Positions 33,158-42,223 of a DNA stretch of 64,000 bases are shown here, piece by piece. The first letter of the stretch is position 1, and each line of letters starts with the position of its first letter. The stretch lies in NCBI RefSeq assembly GCF_002259405.1, contig NZ_NPFW01000007.1, positions 558,001 through 622,000 on the forward strand, read 5' to 3'. The notes under the pieces are model-generated. The model had not been told where the DNA came from. It worked only from the letters and a program-made list of their open reading frames with translations, and made no database searches. Source of the stretch: Rhodococcus sp. 14-2483-1-2 (GTDB taxonomy: Bacteria; Actinomycetota; Actinomycetes; Mycobacteriales; Mycobacteriaceae). The position numbers and the translations under genes were made by a program.

Positions 33158-34042
33158 CTATTTGATGGCGCCGAAGGACAGGCCGCGCACGAGCTTGTTC
33201 TGCGCGAACCATCCGGCAAGGACGACGGGGAGTGCTGCGAACGTCGCAGCGGCGGACAGCTGGGCCCAGTACAGGCCCTGGCCGGTGATGAATCCGACGA
33301 GGTACACCGGAATCGTCTGGGCCTGAACAGCAGTGAGATTGACCGCGAAGAAGAACTCGTTCCACGAGAAGATCACGCAGATCAACGACGTCGCCGCGAT
33401 ACCGGGAGAGACGAGCGGCAGGATCACCTCGCGGACCGACGTCCACAACGACGCACCGTCCATACTGGCGGCTTCGAGCAGTTCCGACGGCACCTCCATG
33501 AAGAACGAGCGCATCATCCACACGGCGATCGGCAGATTCATCGCGGTGTAGAGGATCACCAGTGCCCAGATGTTGTCGAGCATGCCGATGTCGCCGACGA
33601 TGACGTACAGCGGAACGATGACGGCCACGACGGGCAGCATCTTGGTGGAGATGAAGAAGAACAGCACGTCCTGGGTCTTCTTGACCGGCCGCAGTGACAA
33701 CGCGAACGCTGCCGGAACACCCAGTAGCAGAACGAGAATCGTCGAGACGATCGTCGCGAACGCCGAGTTCAGTAGGGTCGTTCCGATACCACTTTCGAGG
33801 ACACCCCGGTACTGATCGAGGGTGGGGGTGAAGATCAGCTTCGGCGGGTTGGAGTACGCATCGGCCTCCTGCTTGAAGCCGGTGATCACCATCCAGAGCA
33901 CCGGGAAGAAGAATGCGATACCGGCCACCCAGGCGACGAAGGACCAGATCGTGCCCGGGCCCCACTTGCTCTTCTTGCGAATTTCCTGCCCGTCGGAGGT
34001 CTGCGCGACGGGCTTCTTCTTGCTCGTGGTTGCCGTGCTCAT
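33158..34042 (-). CDS. ABC polyol/sugar transporter permease, MalG-like
   Basis: 294 residues with six membrane helices after a Lys-rich cytoplasmic N-terminus. The EAA loop that docks on the ATPase is PSELLEAASMDGASLWTSVREVILPL, with the expected Gly spacing. It forms the inner-membrane channel with the preceding permease. ATG 34042 shares a base with the upstream stop (TGATG), so the two subunits are translationally coupled; an in-frame GTG at 34045 is less likely. Confidence 0.92.
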   Translation of the reverse strand: MSTATTSKKKPVAQTSDGQEIRKKSKWGPGTIWSFVAWVAGIAFFFPVLWMVITGFKQEADAYSNPPKLIFTPTLDQYRGVLESGIGTTLLNSAFATIVSTILVLLLGVPAAFALSLRPVKKTQDVLFFFISTKMLPVVAVIVPLYVIVGDIGMLDNIWALVILYTAMNLPIAVWMMRSFFMEVPSELLEAASMDGASLWTSVREVILPLVSPGIAATSLICVIFSWNEFFFAVNLTAVQAQTIPVYLVGFITGQGLYWAQLSAAATFAALPVVLAGWFAQNKLVRGLSFGAIK

Positions 34043-34992
34043 CACGCCGCCTCCTCGTTTGCGCTGAAGCTCTTGAAGATCAATCTCAGCGCCAGAGTGC
34101 TGAGGACGATGGTTGCCACCACGGTGACGACGCCCATGGCCGCGGCTTGACCGATGTCGAATCCGAGGAAGGCACGTTGGTAGATGTAGAACGGGAGGTT
34201 GGCCGACGCGACTCCCGGTCCACCGGAGGTCATCATGTAGACGGCGTCGAAGGTGTTGACGAGGTAGATGGCACCGAGAACCGTGCCCAGTTCGATGAAC
34301 CGGCGCAGGTGCGGCAACGTCAGCTCACGGAAGAGCTTGAACGGGCCTGCGCCATCGACGCGTGCGGCCTCGGCGATGTCCTTGGGCATGGACTGCAACC
34401 CGGCGAGAATCAGCAGCATCATGAACGGCGTCCACTGCCACACCAGGTTCGTCATGACCGCGGCCAGCGGGAACCGCGAAACCCAGTCGATCTCACCGAC
34501 TCCGAACGGACTCAGAGCGAAGTTGATCAGACCGAAGACGGGATCGAACATCGTCGTCTTCCAGATCAGCGCACCGGCGACCGGGGTGACGAGGAACGGG
34601 GTGATCAGGAGTGTACGGATCAGACTGCGCCCGATGAACTTTCGATCGAGCAGCAGCGCGAGCGCCAGACCGAGGACCACCGAGATGATCACGGTTCCGA
34701 CGATCATGATCACGGTGTTCATCGCGACCTCGCGGAACTGGCTGTCGCGGAAGACGTCGATGTAGTTGTTCAGGCCGTTGAACTCACGCGAACCCGGACG
34801 AACGAGGTTCCAGGACTGCGTCGAGTAGTACAGCGTGAACAGGAACGGGATCTGGGTGACGATGATGGCGAACACCAACGCCGGCAACAGCGGTCCGCGT
34901 CGACGCCAGCCCTCGGCCTTGGAGATCGTTCTCGGTCGCGGTACGAACTTCTCCGGTTCGGCCGGAGCCGTCCGTTCTTCGGTGGTGGTCAT
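34042..34992 (-). CDS. ABC polyol/sugar transporter permease, MalF-like
   Basis: 316 residues with six helices and the EAA loop PKDIAEAARVDGAGPFKLFRELTLP. The N-terminal 40 residues are hydrophilic and cytoplasmic, with an ERTAPAEPEKF stretch. The start ATG 34992 overlaps the stop of the solute-binding protein (ATGA) and is preceded by GGAGGACCAGGG. The open frame beyond this start lies inside the binding-protein gene and is not coding. Confidence 0.92.
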   Translation of the reverse strand: MTTTEERTAPAEPEKFVPRPRTISKAEGWRRRGPLLPALVFAIIVTQIPFLFTLYYSTQSWNLVRPGSREFNGLNNYIDVFRDSQFREVAMNTVIMIVGTVIISVVLGLALALLLDRKFIGRSLIRTLLITPFLVTPVAGALIWKTTMFDPVFGLINFALSPFGVGEIDWVSRFPLAAVMTNLVWQWTPFMMLLILAGLQSMPKDIAEAARVDGAGPFKLFRELTLPHLRRFIELGTVLGAIYLVNTFDAVYMMTSGGPGVASANLPFYIYQRAFLGFDIGQAAAMGVVTVVATIVLSTLALRLIFKSFSANEEAA

Positions 34993-36341
34993 CCCTGGTC
35001 CTCCTGATACGTCTTGCCGACCACTTCGGCGTATTGCTGCGCTTGGTCGAGCGCCTCGTCGACGCTGATCTGTCCGGCGATCGCGGCGCTGATCTGCTGG
35101 CTGACCCGGGTACCGAGGTCCTGGAACTCCGGAATGGTCAGGAACTGGACTCCGGTGTACGGAACCGGGTCCACGGTGGGGTTGTTGGGGTCGGCGCTGT
35201 CGATGGAGTCGAGGGTCAGCTGACCGTAGGCAGCCGCCGCCTCCGCGTACTCGGGAATCTCGTAGGTCGAGAGACGACTTCCGGGAGGCACACGCTCCCA
35301 ACCGAGTTCGTTTCCGACCTTGTTCAGGTACTCCTTGCTGGTCATCCACGAGACGAACTTCCACGCCTCGTCGGGAGCCTCGCTGGTCTGGGGAATGCCC
35401 AGCGCCCAGGAGTACAGCCAACCGTTGTCGCCCTTGGCCGCCGACGGGGCCTTGGCATAACCGATCTGCCCGACGACGTTGCTCGACGACGGATCCTCGA
35501 GTACCGAGACAGCCGAGGTGGCGTCGTACCACATTGCCGTGTTGCCCTGCGAGAGTTGCGTTCCGCACTCACTGAAGCCGCTGGTGGCCGCGCCGGCCTG
35601 ACCGTGCTCACGCACGGTGTCGACGTAGAACTGGACGGCTTCGCGTACCTCGGGACTGTTCAGCTGGGCATTCCAGTTCTCGTCGTACCAGCGGCCGCCG
35701 AACGCGTTGATGACCGTGTCGAGCGGCGCGAGCACCTCACCCCAGCCGGGCTTGCCGCGCAGGCAGATTCCGGACAGGCCGGGGCTGTCGAGCGCGGCCG
35801 CGGCGTCTGCCACCTGCTGCCACGTCGGCTCCGCCGGCATCGTGATGCCCGCGGCCTCCATCAGATCCTTGCGGTACATCAGGAACGAGGATTCACCGTA
35901 GAACGGCACCGAGTACATGCTGCCCTCGTACGACAGCGATTCCTTCAACGTCGGGATGAAGTCGTCCTCGTCGTACCCCGGCGTGGCGTCCGCGTACTCG
36001 GAAAGGTTGGTGAGCCAGCCGTTCTCGGCCCACTGCGGGGTCTCGAAGTTGCTGATCATCACCACGTCGAACTCGCCGCCACCCGTCGCGACCGAGGCCG
36101 TGATCTTGGCCCGGGCCTCGTTCTCCGACAGCGACACGAACTTCAGATTGATGCCAGGGTTCTCCGCCTCGAACTCGGGCGCAAGCGAAATGGCGTCGGA
36201 CATCTGTGAATTCGAGACGATCGCGACGGTGATCGTCGTACCGTCACCGTCACCGCCGAACGAGCCGGCGCCGGCACATCCGGACAGCACCAAGGTCGTC
36301 GCGAGTGAGCTCGCGACAACCACTTTCGGTAGAACCCTCAC
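34989..36341 (-). CDS. Extracellular solute-binding lipoprotein for polyol/sugar (family 1)
   Basis: 450 residues. The lipobox LVLSGC places the acylated Cys at 22; a Gly/Asp linker and a periplasmic-binding fold follow, with the family-1 pattern (FEAENPGINLKFVSLSENEA, VPFYGESSFLMYRKDLMEAAG and AWKFVSWMTSKEY). It captures the sugar alcohol outside the membrane and delivers it to the two permeases. The start is GTG 36341, preceded by GGAAAGG and overlapping the regulator stop. Given the flanking polyol dehydrogenases, a hexitol or pentitol is the likely ligand. Confidence 0.92.
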   Translation of the reverse strand: MRVLPKVVVASSLATTLVLSGCAGAGSFGGDGDGTTITVAIVSNSQMSDAISLAPEFEAENPGINLKFVSLSENEARAKITASVATGGGEFDVVMISNFETPQWAENGWLTNLSEYADATPGYDEDDFIPTLKESLSYEGSMYSVPFYGESSFLMYRKDLMEAAGITMPAEPTWQQVADAAAALDSPGLSGICLRGKPGWGEVLAPLDTVINAFGGRWYDENWNAQLNSPEVREAVQFYVDTVREHGQAGAATSGFSECGTQLSQGNTAMWYDATSAVSVLEDPSSSNVVGQIGYAKAPSAAKGDNGWLYSWALGIPQTSEAPDEAWKFVSWMTSKEYLNKVGNELGWERVPPGSRLSTYEIPEYAEAAAAYGQLTLDSIDSADPNNPTVDPVPYTGVQFLTIPEFQDLGTRVSQQISAAIAGQISVDEALDQAQQYAEVVGKTYQEDQG

Positions 36342-37369
36342 TGAAATACCTTTCCATTGGAGGTCGCCGTTGCCGGAGCTTGCGCAACGAGCCAACGTGC
36401 ACTTTCGATATCGGTGACCAGGATCGAGGCCAGTCCACCCCGCAACGCACCGAGCAGCGCTTCGTGTTTTCGTTTTCCGCCGGTGACGAGCACGGCCCGA
36501 TCACAGGCCCTGATGGCGTCGAGCCCCACCGACACGGTTCGGCCGGGGAGCGATCCTCCGGTGTCCTTGCCGTCTGCGTCGTAGAACCGTCCGCCGATCT
36601 CACCGACCGCACCGAGGCGACGCAGTTCGTCGAGCACCTCGAGGTCGATGAAGCTGCCCTCGAACAACGTGGTGGACGTGGAAACGGGACCGATGCCGTA
36701 CATCATCACATCGGCATCGGTCCCGGCCTTGAGGGCACGCGAGATCACGGAATCCTGCTCCAACGCAACCACTGTCGCCTGATCGGCATACAGCGGCGCA
36801 TTGAGCCTGACGGGTGTCGCCTGCAGGTACGCAGCGCAGCGTCCGAGTGTGTACTCCACACCGGTCTGGTAGTCGGCCGAAGTGATGGAACCGTCGAGTT
36901 GCACCACCGCAGCACATTTGGTGGATCTGGTCTTGAGCGAGCTGGCCACCGCAACCGTCTCGGGCCCCCAGGTGAAGCCGAGAACGTCCTGATCCTTGAG
37001 GCGACGCGAGAGCAACGTCGCCGCTGCGCGACCCAGCGACCCGTAGCCTGCGTCCGTGCCGTCGATGACGTCCGATACGACGAGTACCTCGGTCAGCCCG
37101 TAGCGAGCCTCGAGTTCACGTTCGACGTCGGCGTGGACGGTGCCCTGCAGATCGTCGGGAACGTTGATCTCGATGGTGACGAGACCCTGGGTGCGAGCAC
37201 GAGCGACCAGCCGTCCCGCCGTCGGGCGCGAGACGCCGAGCTTCACGGCGATCTCGGCCTGCGTCGCGCCTTCGAGGTGATACATGGTGGCGGCGCGCAG
37301 CGCCAAGCGGAGGTCCTCTCCCGACCGCGGAGACTTCGACCCCGCTGGACCGGATGACGATCCATCCAT
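36338..37369 (-). CDS. SorC/DeoR-type sugar-responsive transcriptional regulator
   Basis: 343 residues. The N-terminal HTH is EGATQAEIAVKLGVSRPTAG (~34-53). The rest is a SorC sugar-phosphate-binding domain of the NagB/RpiA-like fold, with GYGSLGRAAATLLSRRL and VLVTGGKRKHEALLGALRGG. It probably binds a phosphorylated or free polyol and controls both its own transport operon, of which it is the first gene, and the divergent dehydrogenases. The dyad at 37386-37420 is the obvious operator. Its stop overlaps the binding-protein start. Confidence 0.9.
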   Translation of the reverse strand: MDGSSSGPAGSKSPRSGEDLRLALRAATMYHLEGATQAEIAVKLGVSRPTAGRLVARARTQGLVTIEINVPDDLQGTVHADVERELEARYGLTEVLVVSDVIDGTDAGYGSLGRAAATLLSRRLKDQDVLGFTWGPETVAVASSLKTRSTKCAAVVQLDGSITSADYQTGVEYTLGRCAAYLQATPVRLNAPLYADQATVVALEQDSVISRALKAGTDADVMMYGIGPVSTSTTLFEGSFIDLEVLDELRRLGAVGEIGGRFYDADGKDTGGSLPGRTVSVGLDAIRACDRAVLVTGGKRKHEALLGALRGGLASILVTDIESARWLVAQAPATATSNGKVFQ

Positions 37370-37385
37370 GTCGCCTCCCCAAGTT

Positions 37386-37420
37386 GTGAGCAGATGCTCA
37401 GCTCGTGTTCATCTGCTCAC
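37386..37420. promoter_or_regulatory. SorC-family operator and divergent promoter region of the polyol locus
   Basis: Two inverted 11-bp arms, GTGAGCAGATG (37386-37396) and CATCTGCTCAC (37410-37420), surround a 13-bp spacer. The left arm continues as TGAGCA-GA-TGCTCA, itself a palindrome. A -10 TAACAT at 37426-37431 puts a transcript start at the GTG of the dehydrogenase (37438). The operator occupies the -35 region of that promoter. Confidence 0.75.
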
Positions 37421-37437
37421 TAAGCTAACATTAAGGT

Positions 37438-38508
37438 GTGATCTACACAACACCCCCTCGCCACCAGCGACCCGTGCCACAGTCCATGCAGGCCAGCGTC
37501 CTGACCGGAGTGCAGGAGATACGACTCGAAGAACGGCCCGTCCCCACGCCCGCGCACGACGAGGTCCTCGTGCAGGTCACAGCAGTCGGGGTGTGCGGTT
37601 CCGACGCGCACTACTACCGCGAGGGACACATCGGCGACTACGTGGTCGACGGTCCCCTCGTACTCGGACACGAGGCAGCGGGCGTCATCGTGGCCGTGGG
37701 CACCGACGTCTCCGACACCCGCATCGGACAGCGAGTGTCCATCGAGCCGCAGCGCCCCGATCCCACCAGCGCTCAGTCTCGCGCCGGCCGCTACAACCTG
37801 TGCCCGGCCATGGAGTTCTTCGCGACGCCGCCCATCGACGGAGCGCTCGCGGAGTACGTACTGATCCAATCGACCTTCGCCCACGACGTCCCCGACGACA
37901 TCTCCGACGAGGCCGCAGCCCTCTTCGAGCCGCTGTCGGTCGGCATCGCATCGGCCCAGAAGGCACGTATCTCCGCGGGATCGAGTGTGCTCATCGCGGG
38001 GGCGGGCCCCGTCGGGCTCGTCACCGCTCAGGTCGCGCGCGCATTCGGAGCCACCGAAGTGATCGTCACCGACATCGACGCGTCCCGCCGCGCCAACGCG
38101 GCGAAGTTCGGCGCGACTCGCGTCCTCGACCCCACGGCCGAGGACGTGCGCTCCCTGACGGTCGACGCCTTCATCGACGCATCCGGTGCGGCCCGAGCCG
38201 TGATCGACGGCATCCACGCGGTACGTCCCGCAGGAACGGTCGTCCTCGTCGGCATGGGCGGATCGGACTACCCGCTGCCGATCTCGCGGATCCAGAACCG
38301 AGAATTGCTGCTCACCGGCGTCTTTCGCTACGCCAACACATGGCCGATCGCACGCGCGCTGGTGGCGTCGGGCATGGTGGATCTCGACGCGATGGTGACG
38401 GCGCGCTTCGGACTCGAGGGCGTCGAGGATGCATTGAACGCCGACAGGCAACCCGGAAGCATCAAAGCCGTAGTGATCCCAGGACTTTCGAAGGAGACGA
38501 ACGCATGA
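37438..38508 (+). CDS. Zinc-dependent polyol (sorbitol/xylitol-type) dehydrogenase, MDR family
   Basis: 356 residues. The catalytic zinc ligands are in GVCGSDAHYY and GHEAAG, and the NAD-binding site is LIAGAGPVGLVTAQVARAFGA. The family marker GRYNLCPAMEFFATPPIDGALAEYV identifies sorbitol/xylitol-type dehydrogenases. The structural-zinc lobe is degenerate: only the Cys of NLCP remains, and the two cysteines normally preceding GRYN are replaced (DPTSAQSRAGRYN). This suggests a protein without structural zinc, as in mammalian sorbitol dehydrogenase. GTG 37438 fits a leaderless start; ATG 37486 is the alternative. Confidence 0.9.
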   Translation: MIYTTPPRHQRPVPQSMQASVLTGVQEIRLEERPVPTPAHDEVLVQVTAVGVCGSDAHYYREGHIGDYVVDGPLVLGHEAAGVIVAVGTDVSDTRIGQRVSIEPQRPDPTSAQSRAGRYNLCPAMEFFATPPIDGALAEYVLIQSTFAHDVPDDISDEAAALFEPLSVGIASAQKARISAGSSVLIAGAGPVGLVTAQVARAFGATEVIVTDIDASRRANAAKFGATRVLDPTAEDVRSLTVDAFIDASGAARAVIDGIHAVRPAGTVVLVGMGGSDYPLPISRIQNRELLLTGVFRYANTWPIARALVASGMVDLDAMVTARFGLEGVEDALNADRQPGSIKAVVIPGLSKETNA

Positions 38509-39980
38509 AGTTGAACTCGCAGAACCTCGCCGACTTCATCGAGGACGTCGCAGTTCCGACGTACGACCGATCCGAGGTGACGGCGGGCATCGTGCATTTC
38601 GGTGTCGGCGGCTTCCACCGTGCCCACCAGGCGATGTACATCGACCGTCTGATGCAGCAGGGGCAGGCGCTCGACTGGGGAATCTGCGGTGTGGGGGTGC
38701 TGCCCGGTGACCGTCGAATGAACGACGTCATGCAAGCACAGGACTGCCTGTACACGTTGGCGCTCAAGCATTCCGACGGCACGTGGGACACCCGCGTCAT
38801 CGGTTCCATCGTCGAGTACCTGTTCGCACCGGACGACGCCGAGGCCGTGATCGAGAAGATGGCCGCCGACACGACGAAGATCGTCTCGCTCACCATCACC
38901 GAGGGTGGCTACAACTTCTCCGCGACGACGGGCGAGTTCGACGCGGACAATCCGGCCATCGTCGCCGACCTCGCCGACGGCGCAGTTCCCGCAACGACAT
39001 TCGGACTGGTCATCGAGGCGTTGGCTCGGCGCAAGGAGCGCGGCATGACCCCGTTCACCATCATGTCCTGCGACAACATCGAGGGCAACGGTCATATGGC
39101 GCAGTCGACGTTCACGACGTTCGCGCGCCTGAAGGACCCGGCGTTGGCCGACTGGATCCAAGCCGAAGGCGCGTTCCCCAATTCGATGGTCGATCGCATC
39201 ACGCCGGTCACGACACCGGAAGTGACCGAGCAGCTTTCGCTTCGATACGCTATCGACGACCAATGGCCCGTCGCGGGCGAGCCGTTCACACAGTGGGTCC
39301 TCGAGGACAACTTCACGCTCGGCCGTCCGCCACTGGAAGAGGTGGGCGTGCAGGTGGTCGAGGACGTCACGCCCTACGAGCTGATGAAGCTGCGGTTGCT
39401 CAATGCCAGCCATCAGGCGCTCGCGTACTTCGGCTATCTCAGTGGCTATCGCCTCGTCCACGAGGTGTGCCAGGATTCGCTGTTCGCGGACTTCCTGCTC
39501 GCCTACATGGACGAGGAAGCAACCCCGACGCTGCAGCCGGTCCCCGGCATCGATCTGACCGATTACAAGCGGACGTTGATCGAGCGGTTCTCCAACCCCG
39601 AGATTCGCGATACCGTCGCCCGCCTGTGTGCCGAGTCCTCGGACCGAATTCCCAAGTGGCTCTTGCCTGTCATCCGCAAGAATCTCGAGACCGGCGGTGA
39701 CATCACCCGCTCCACCGCAGTGGTGGCCAGTTGGGCTCGCTACGCCGAGGCCGTCGACGAGTCCGGCGAGCCCATCGAGATCGTCGACCAGTTGAAGGAT
39801 TCACTGGTGCCGATCGCGCAGAGTCAGCGTGAGAATCCGACGGCGTTCATTGCCAACCGCGCGGTGTTCGGGGATCTGATCGACAACGAGCGGTTCGTCG
39901 CCGAGTACACGAAACAACTGTCGTCTCTGCAGGAGCAGGGAGCACGCGCGACGCTGGAATCGCTCAGGTCGACTCACTGA
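38505..39980 (+). CDS. Mannitol dehydrogenase family (long-chain polyol) oxidoreductase
   Basis: 491 residues. The N-terminal Rossmann domain has GIVHFGVGGFHRAHQA and the C-terminal helical domain has the catalytic KLRLLNASHQALAYFGYLSG (Lys and the N-x-x-H motif). It oxidises a polyol such as mannitol or arabinitol to the ketose with NAD+. The ATG at 38505 overlaps the stop of the zinc dehydrogenase (ATGA), giving a two-gene catabolic operon. No sugar kinase follows, so phosphorylation of the ketose must be encoded elsewhere. Its 3' end overlaps the convergent ktrA gene by 17 nt. Confidence 0.93.
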   Translation: MKLNSQNLADFIEDVAVPTYDRSEVTAGIVHFGVGGFHRAHQAMYIDRLMQQGQALDWGICGVGVLPGDRRMNDVMQAQDCLYTLALKHSDGTWDTRVIGSIVEYLFAPDDAEAVIEKMAADTTKIVSLTITEGGYNFSATTGEFDADNPAIVADLADGAVPATTFGLVIEALARRKERGMTPFTIMSCDNIEGNGHMAQSTFTTFARLKDPALADWIQAEGAFPNSMVDRITPVTTPEVTEQLSLRYAIDDQWPVAGEPFTQWVLEDNFTLGRPPLEEVGVQVVEDVTPYELMKLRLLNASHQALAYFGYLSGYRLVHEVCQDSLFADFLLAYMDEEATPTLQPVPGIDLTDYKRTLIERFSNPEIRDTVARLCAESSDRIPKWLLPVIRKNLETGGDITRSTAVVASWARYAEAVDESGEPIEIVDQLKDSLVPIAQSQRENPTAFIANRAVFGDLIDNERFVAEYTKQLSSLQEQGARATLESLRSTH

Positions 39981-40629
39981 ATCGTTCGGCGTCTCGAACC
40001 TGACCGGAGACGATGACGGTATCGCCCGCGCCGATCACCGTGTCGGCCGTGGCGTAGGTGAATCCTTCGCCCTGACGCTTGACCGCGACGACGGTGACAC
40101 GATGCTTGGTGCGTATCCCGCTTTCGCCCAACTTCTTTCCGATGATGGAGGCGGGCGGAGAAGTCTTGATCATGGCGAAACCGTCGTCGAATTCGATGTA
40201 GTCCATCATCCGACCGCGCACCAGGTGGGCGACGCGCTTGCCCATGTCGTGCTCGGGCCGCACCACATGGTGCACGCCGATCTGGGTGAGAATCTTGGCG
40301 TGCGCGTTGCTCAGAGCCTTCGCCCAGATCGTCGACATCGACAGATTCACCAGAGCCGATGCGGTGAGCAGGCTGGCTTCGAGATTGGACCCGATGCCCA
40401 CGACGGCACGGTCGTACTCGTGCACCGACAATTGCCGAAGAGACTCCTCGTCGGTGGTATCGGCCACCACAGCATGCGTCAGACGGTCTGCCACGCGTTG
40501 TACTACGGCCTCGTCGCTGTCGATGCCGAGCACCTCGACTCCCTGGCCCATCAGTTCCAGTGCCAGCGACTTGCCGAAGCGGCCGAGCCCGAGAACGACG
40601 ACGACGTCGGAGGATGGTTTCCTAGCCAA
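39964..40629 (-). CDS. ktrA: TrkA/KtrA potassium uptake regulatory subunit (RCK)
   Basis: 221 residues: an RCK_N domain (VVVVLGLGRFGKSLALELMG, nucleotide site) and a C-terminal RCK_C domain (~145-221). It forms the cytoplasmic gating ring of the Ktr channel and responds to ATP/ADP or c-di-AMP. I place the start at TTG 40629 (encoding MARKPSSDVVVVLG), which overlaps the ktrB stop by 8 nt and gives the usual family length. The upstream open frame lies inside ktrB. Confidence 0.9.
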   Translation of the reverse strand: MARKPSSDVVVVLGLGRFGKSLALELMGQGVEVLGIDSDEAVVQRVADRLTHAVVADTTDEESLRQLSVHEYDRAVVGIGSNLEASLLTASALVNLSMSTIWAKALSNAHAKILTQIGVHHVVRPEHDMGKRVAHLVRGRMMDYIEFDDGFAMIKTSPPASIIGKKLGESGIRTKHRVTVVAVKRQGEGFTYATADTVIGAGDTVIVSGQVRDAERFSEST

Positions 40630-41998
40630 TGAACGGCCTTTCCGTGGGGAGCGTGTAACGCCGACCGCGGTCGCGGGCGGCAAGGGCGCTGACCAGAGTG
40701 ATGGAGCCGATGCGTCCCAGGTACATCAGAACGATCAGGATCACCTGCCCCCACCCGGGCAACTGTGCGGTGATTCCGGTGGACAGGCCTACCGTCGCGA
40801 ACGCGGAGACGACCTCGAACAGGAGGACGTCGAGGTCGAAGTCCGTGCCTGCCAACAACGCGACGACCGGGAGCATGACCAACGCGACACCGATCAGTGC
40901 CACCGTCAACGCCTGACGCTGCACGCGCGCGTCGATCCGACGATCGAACACCGTCACTTCCCGGTCTCCGCGGATCTCGGCCAGGATGACGAATAGAAGG
41001 AGCGCGAAGGTGGTGACTTTGATGCCACCCGCCGTGCCGCCGCTGCCGCCGCCGATGAACATCAGGACATCGGTGACCAACAGGGTCGCGTTGTCGACAT
41101 CGGCGTAGTCGACACTGTTGAATCCTGCGGTTCGAGGCATGACGCCCTGGAACGTCGCGACGAGCATCTTGTCCCAGAAGCCGAATCCACCCAGCGTTCT
41201 CGACCACTCGAACAACATCACCACCGTCGGCCCGAGCACCAGAAGAACGCCGGTGACGGTCAAGGTCAGCCGAGTGTGCAGCGACCATCTCTTGCGTGCT
41301 CGAACGCCACCGGCACGTGCGCGGAGGTGGCGGGCGATCTCGAAGAGAACCGGAAATCCGATGCCGCCCAACACGACCGCGATCAACAGTGGAATGCAGA
41401 TCCACGGATCGGTGGCGAACCCGATCATGTTGTCGCTGAACAGGGCGAAGCCGGCGTTGTTGAACGCGGAGACCGCATGAAAGGTCCCCAGCCAGAGTGC
41501 GCGCCCGAGAGGCTCGTCGTATCCGAGAAAGAACCGCGCCGCGAGGGCGAGCGCAACGACGCTCTCGATGATCAGACTGGTACGGAACACCCCGACCACG
41601 ACGCTTCGGACATCGCCCAGACCCGACGTACGAACCTCCGCAGCCGCATTGAGCCTGCCGCGCAGACCTATTCGATCGGCCAGGACCAACCCGACGAGGG
41701 ACGCGATCGTCATGATCCCGAACCCACCGATCTGGATCAGGCCGAGAATCACGCCCTGCCCGAAACCCGACCAGTACACCGGGGTGTCCACCACGATCAG
41801 ACCCGTCAGACTGACGGCGGAGGTCGACGTGAACAACGACTGCAGGAACCCGGTCTCGCTGCCGGGAACGGTGGCCGCAGGCAGCGACAGCACGCCCGCA
41901 CCTATCGCAATGGCGAGCGCGAAGCCTGTGGCCATGACCCGGACCGGCGTCGGCCTGAAGATCGCGGCCCATCGCGATGCCTGGTGAGCGTCTGTCAC
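40622..41998 (-). CDS. ktrB: TrkH/KtrB potassium transporter membrane subunit
   Basis: 458 residues with four M1-P-M2 repeats. Selectivity-filter segments are visible: TSTSAVSLTGL, SAFNNAGFAL, MPRTAGFNSVD and FATVGLSTGI. The intramembrane gating loop is GGGSGGTAGGIKVTTFALL. With KtrA it forms an Na+- or proton-motive-force-assisted K+ uptake system. GTG 41998 (MTDAHQASRW) lies 7 nt after a TACTGT box, so the mRNA is probably leaderless; GTG 42019 is possible. The frame open to 42532 is unlikely to be translated. Confidence 0.92.
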   Translation of the reverse strand: MTDAHQASRWAAIFRPTPVRVMATGFALAIAIGAGVLSLPAATVPGSETGFLQSLFTSTSAVSLTGLIVVDTPVYWSGFGQGVILGLIQIGGFGIMTIASLVGLVLADRIGLRGRLNAAAEVRTSGLGDVRSVVVGVFRTSLIIESVVALALAARFFLGYDEPLGRALWLGTFHAVSAFNNAGFALFSDNMIGFATDPWICIPLLIAVVLGGIGFPVLFEIARHLRARAGGVRARKRWSLHTRLTLTVTGVLLVLGPTVVMLFEWSRTLGGFGFWDKMLVATFQGVMPRTAGFNSVDYADVDNATLLVTDVLMFIGGGSGGTAGGIKVTTFALLLFVILAEIRGDREVTVFDRRIDARVQRQALTVALIGVALVMLPVVALLAGTDFDLDVLLFEVVSAFATVGLSTGITAQLPGWGQVILIVLMYLGRIGSITLVSALAARDRGRRYTLPTERPFIG

Positions 41999-42223
41999 CC
42001 GAGAAACAGTACTGTGCACCTCGCGCAGTGGTGTGGCAAAGCCCGCGGGTCGTTCCGCAAGCTGCACTCCCATGTGCCCCAGGCGGCATCCAACCGCGCA
42101 GTGCCTACGGTACGAGACCCACCCAGTGGTGATCTGCACGTCCCCGGGCCGAACTCGCGCAGGGCGGGTAACGTCGAAAACGAGCTGAAAATCTATTGTT
42201 CGATCGCGAAGAAAGACACCTTC

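Noticed and set aside
41276..42223. N-terminal extension of the EAL protein by over 300 residues
   Set aside because: The extension runs antisense through ktrB and is Arg/Asp/Gln-rich without domain features; ATG 42224 is the natural start.
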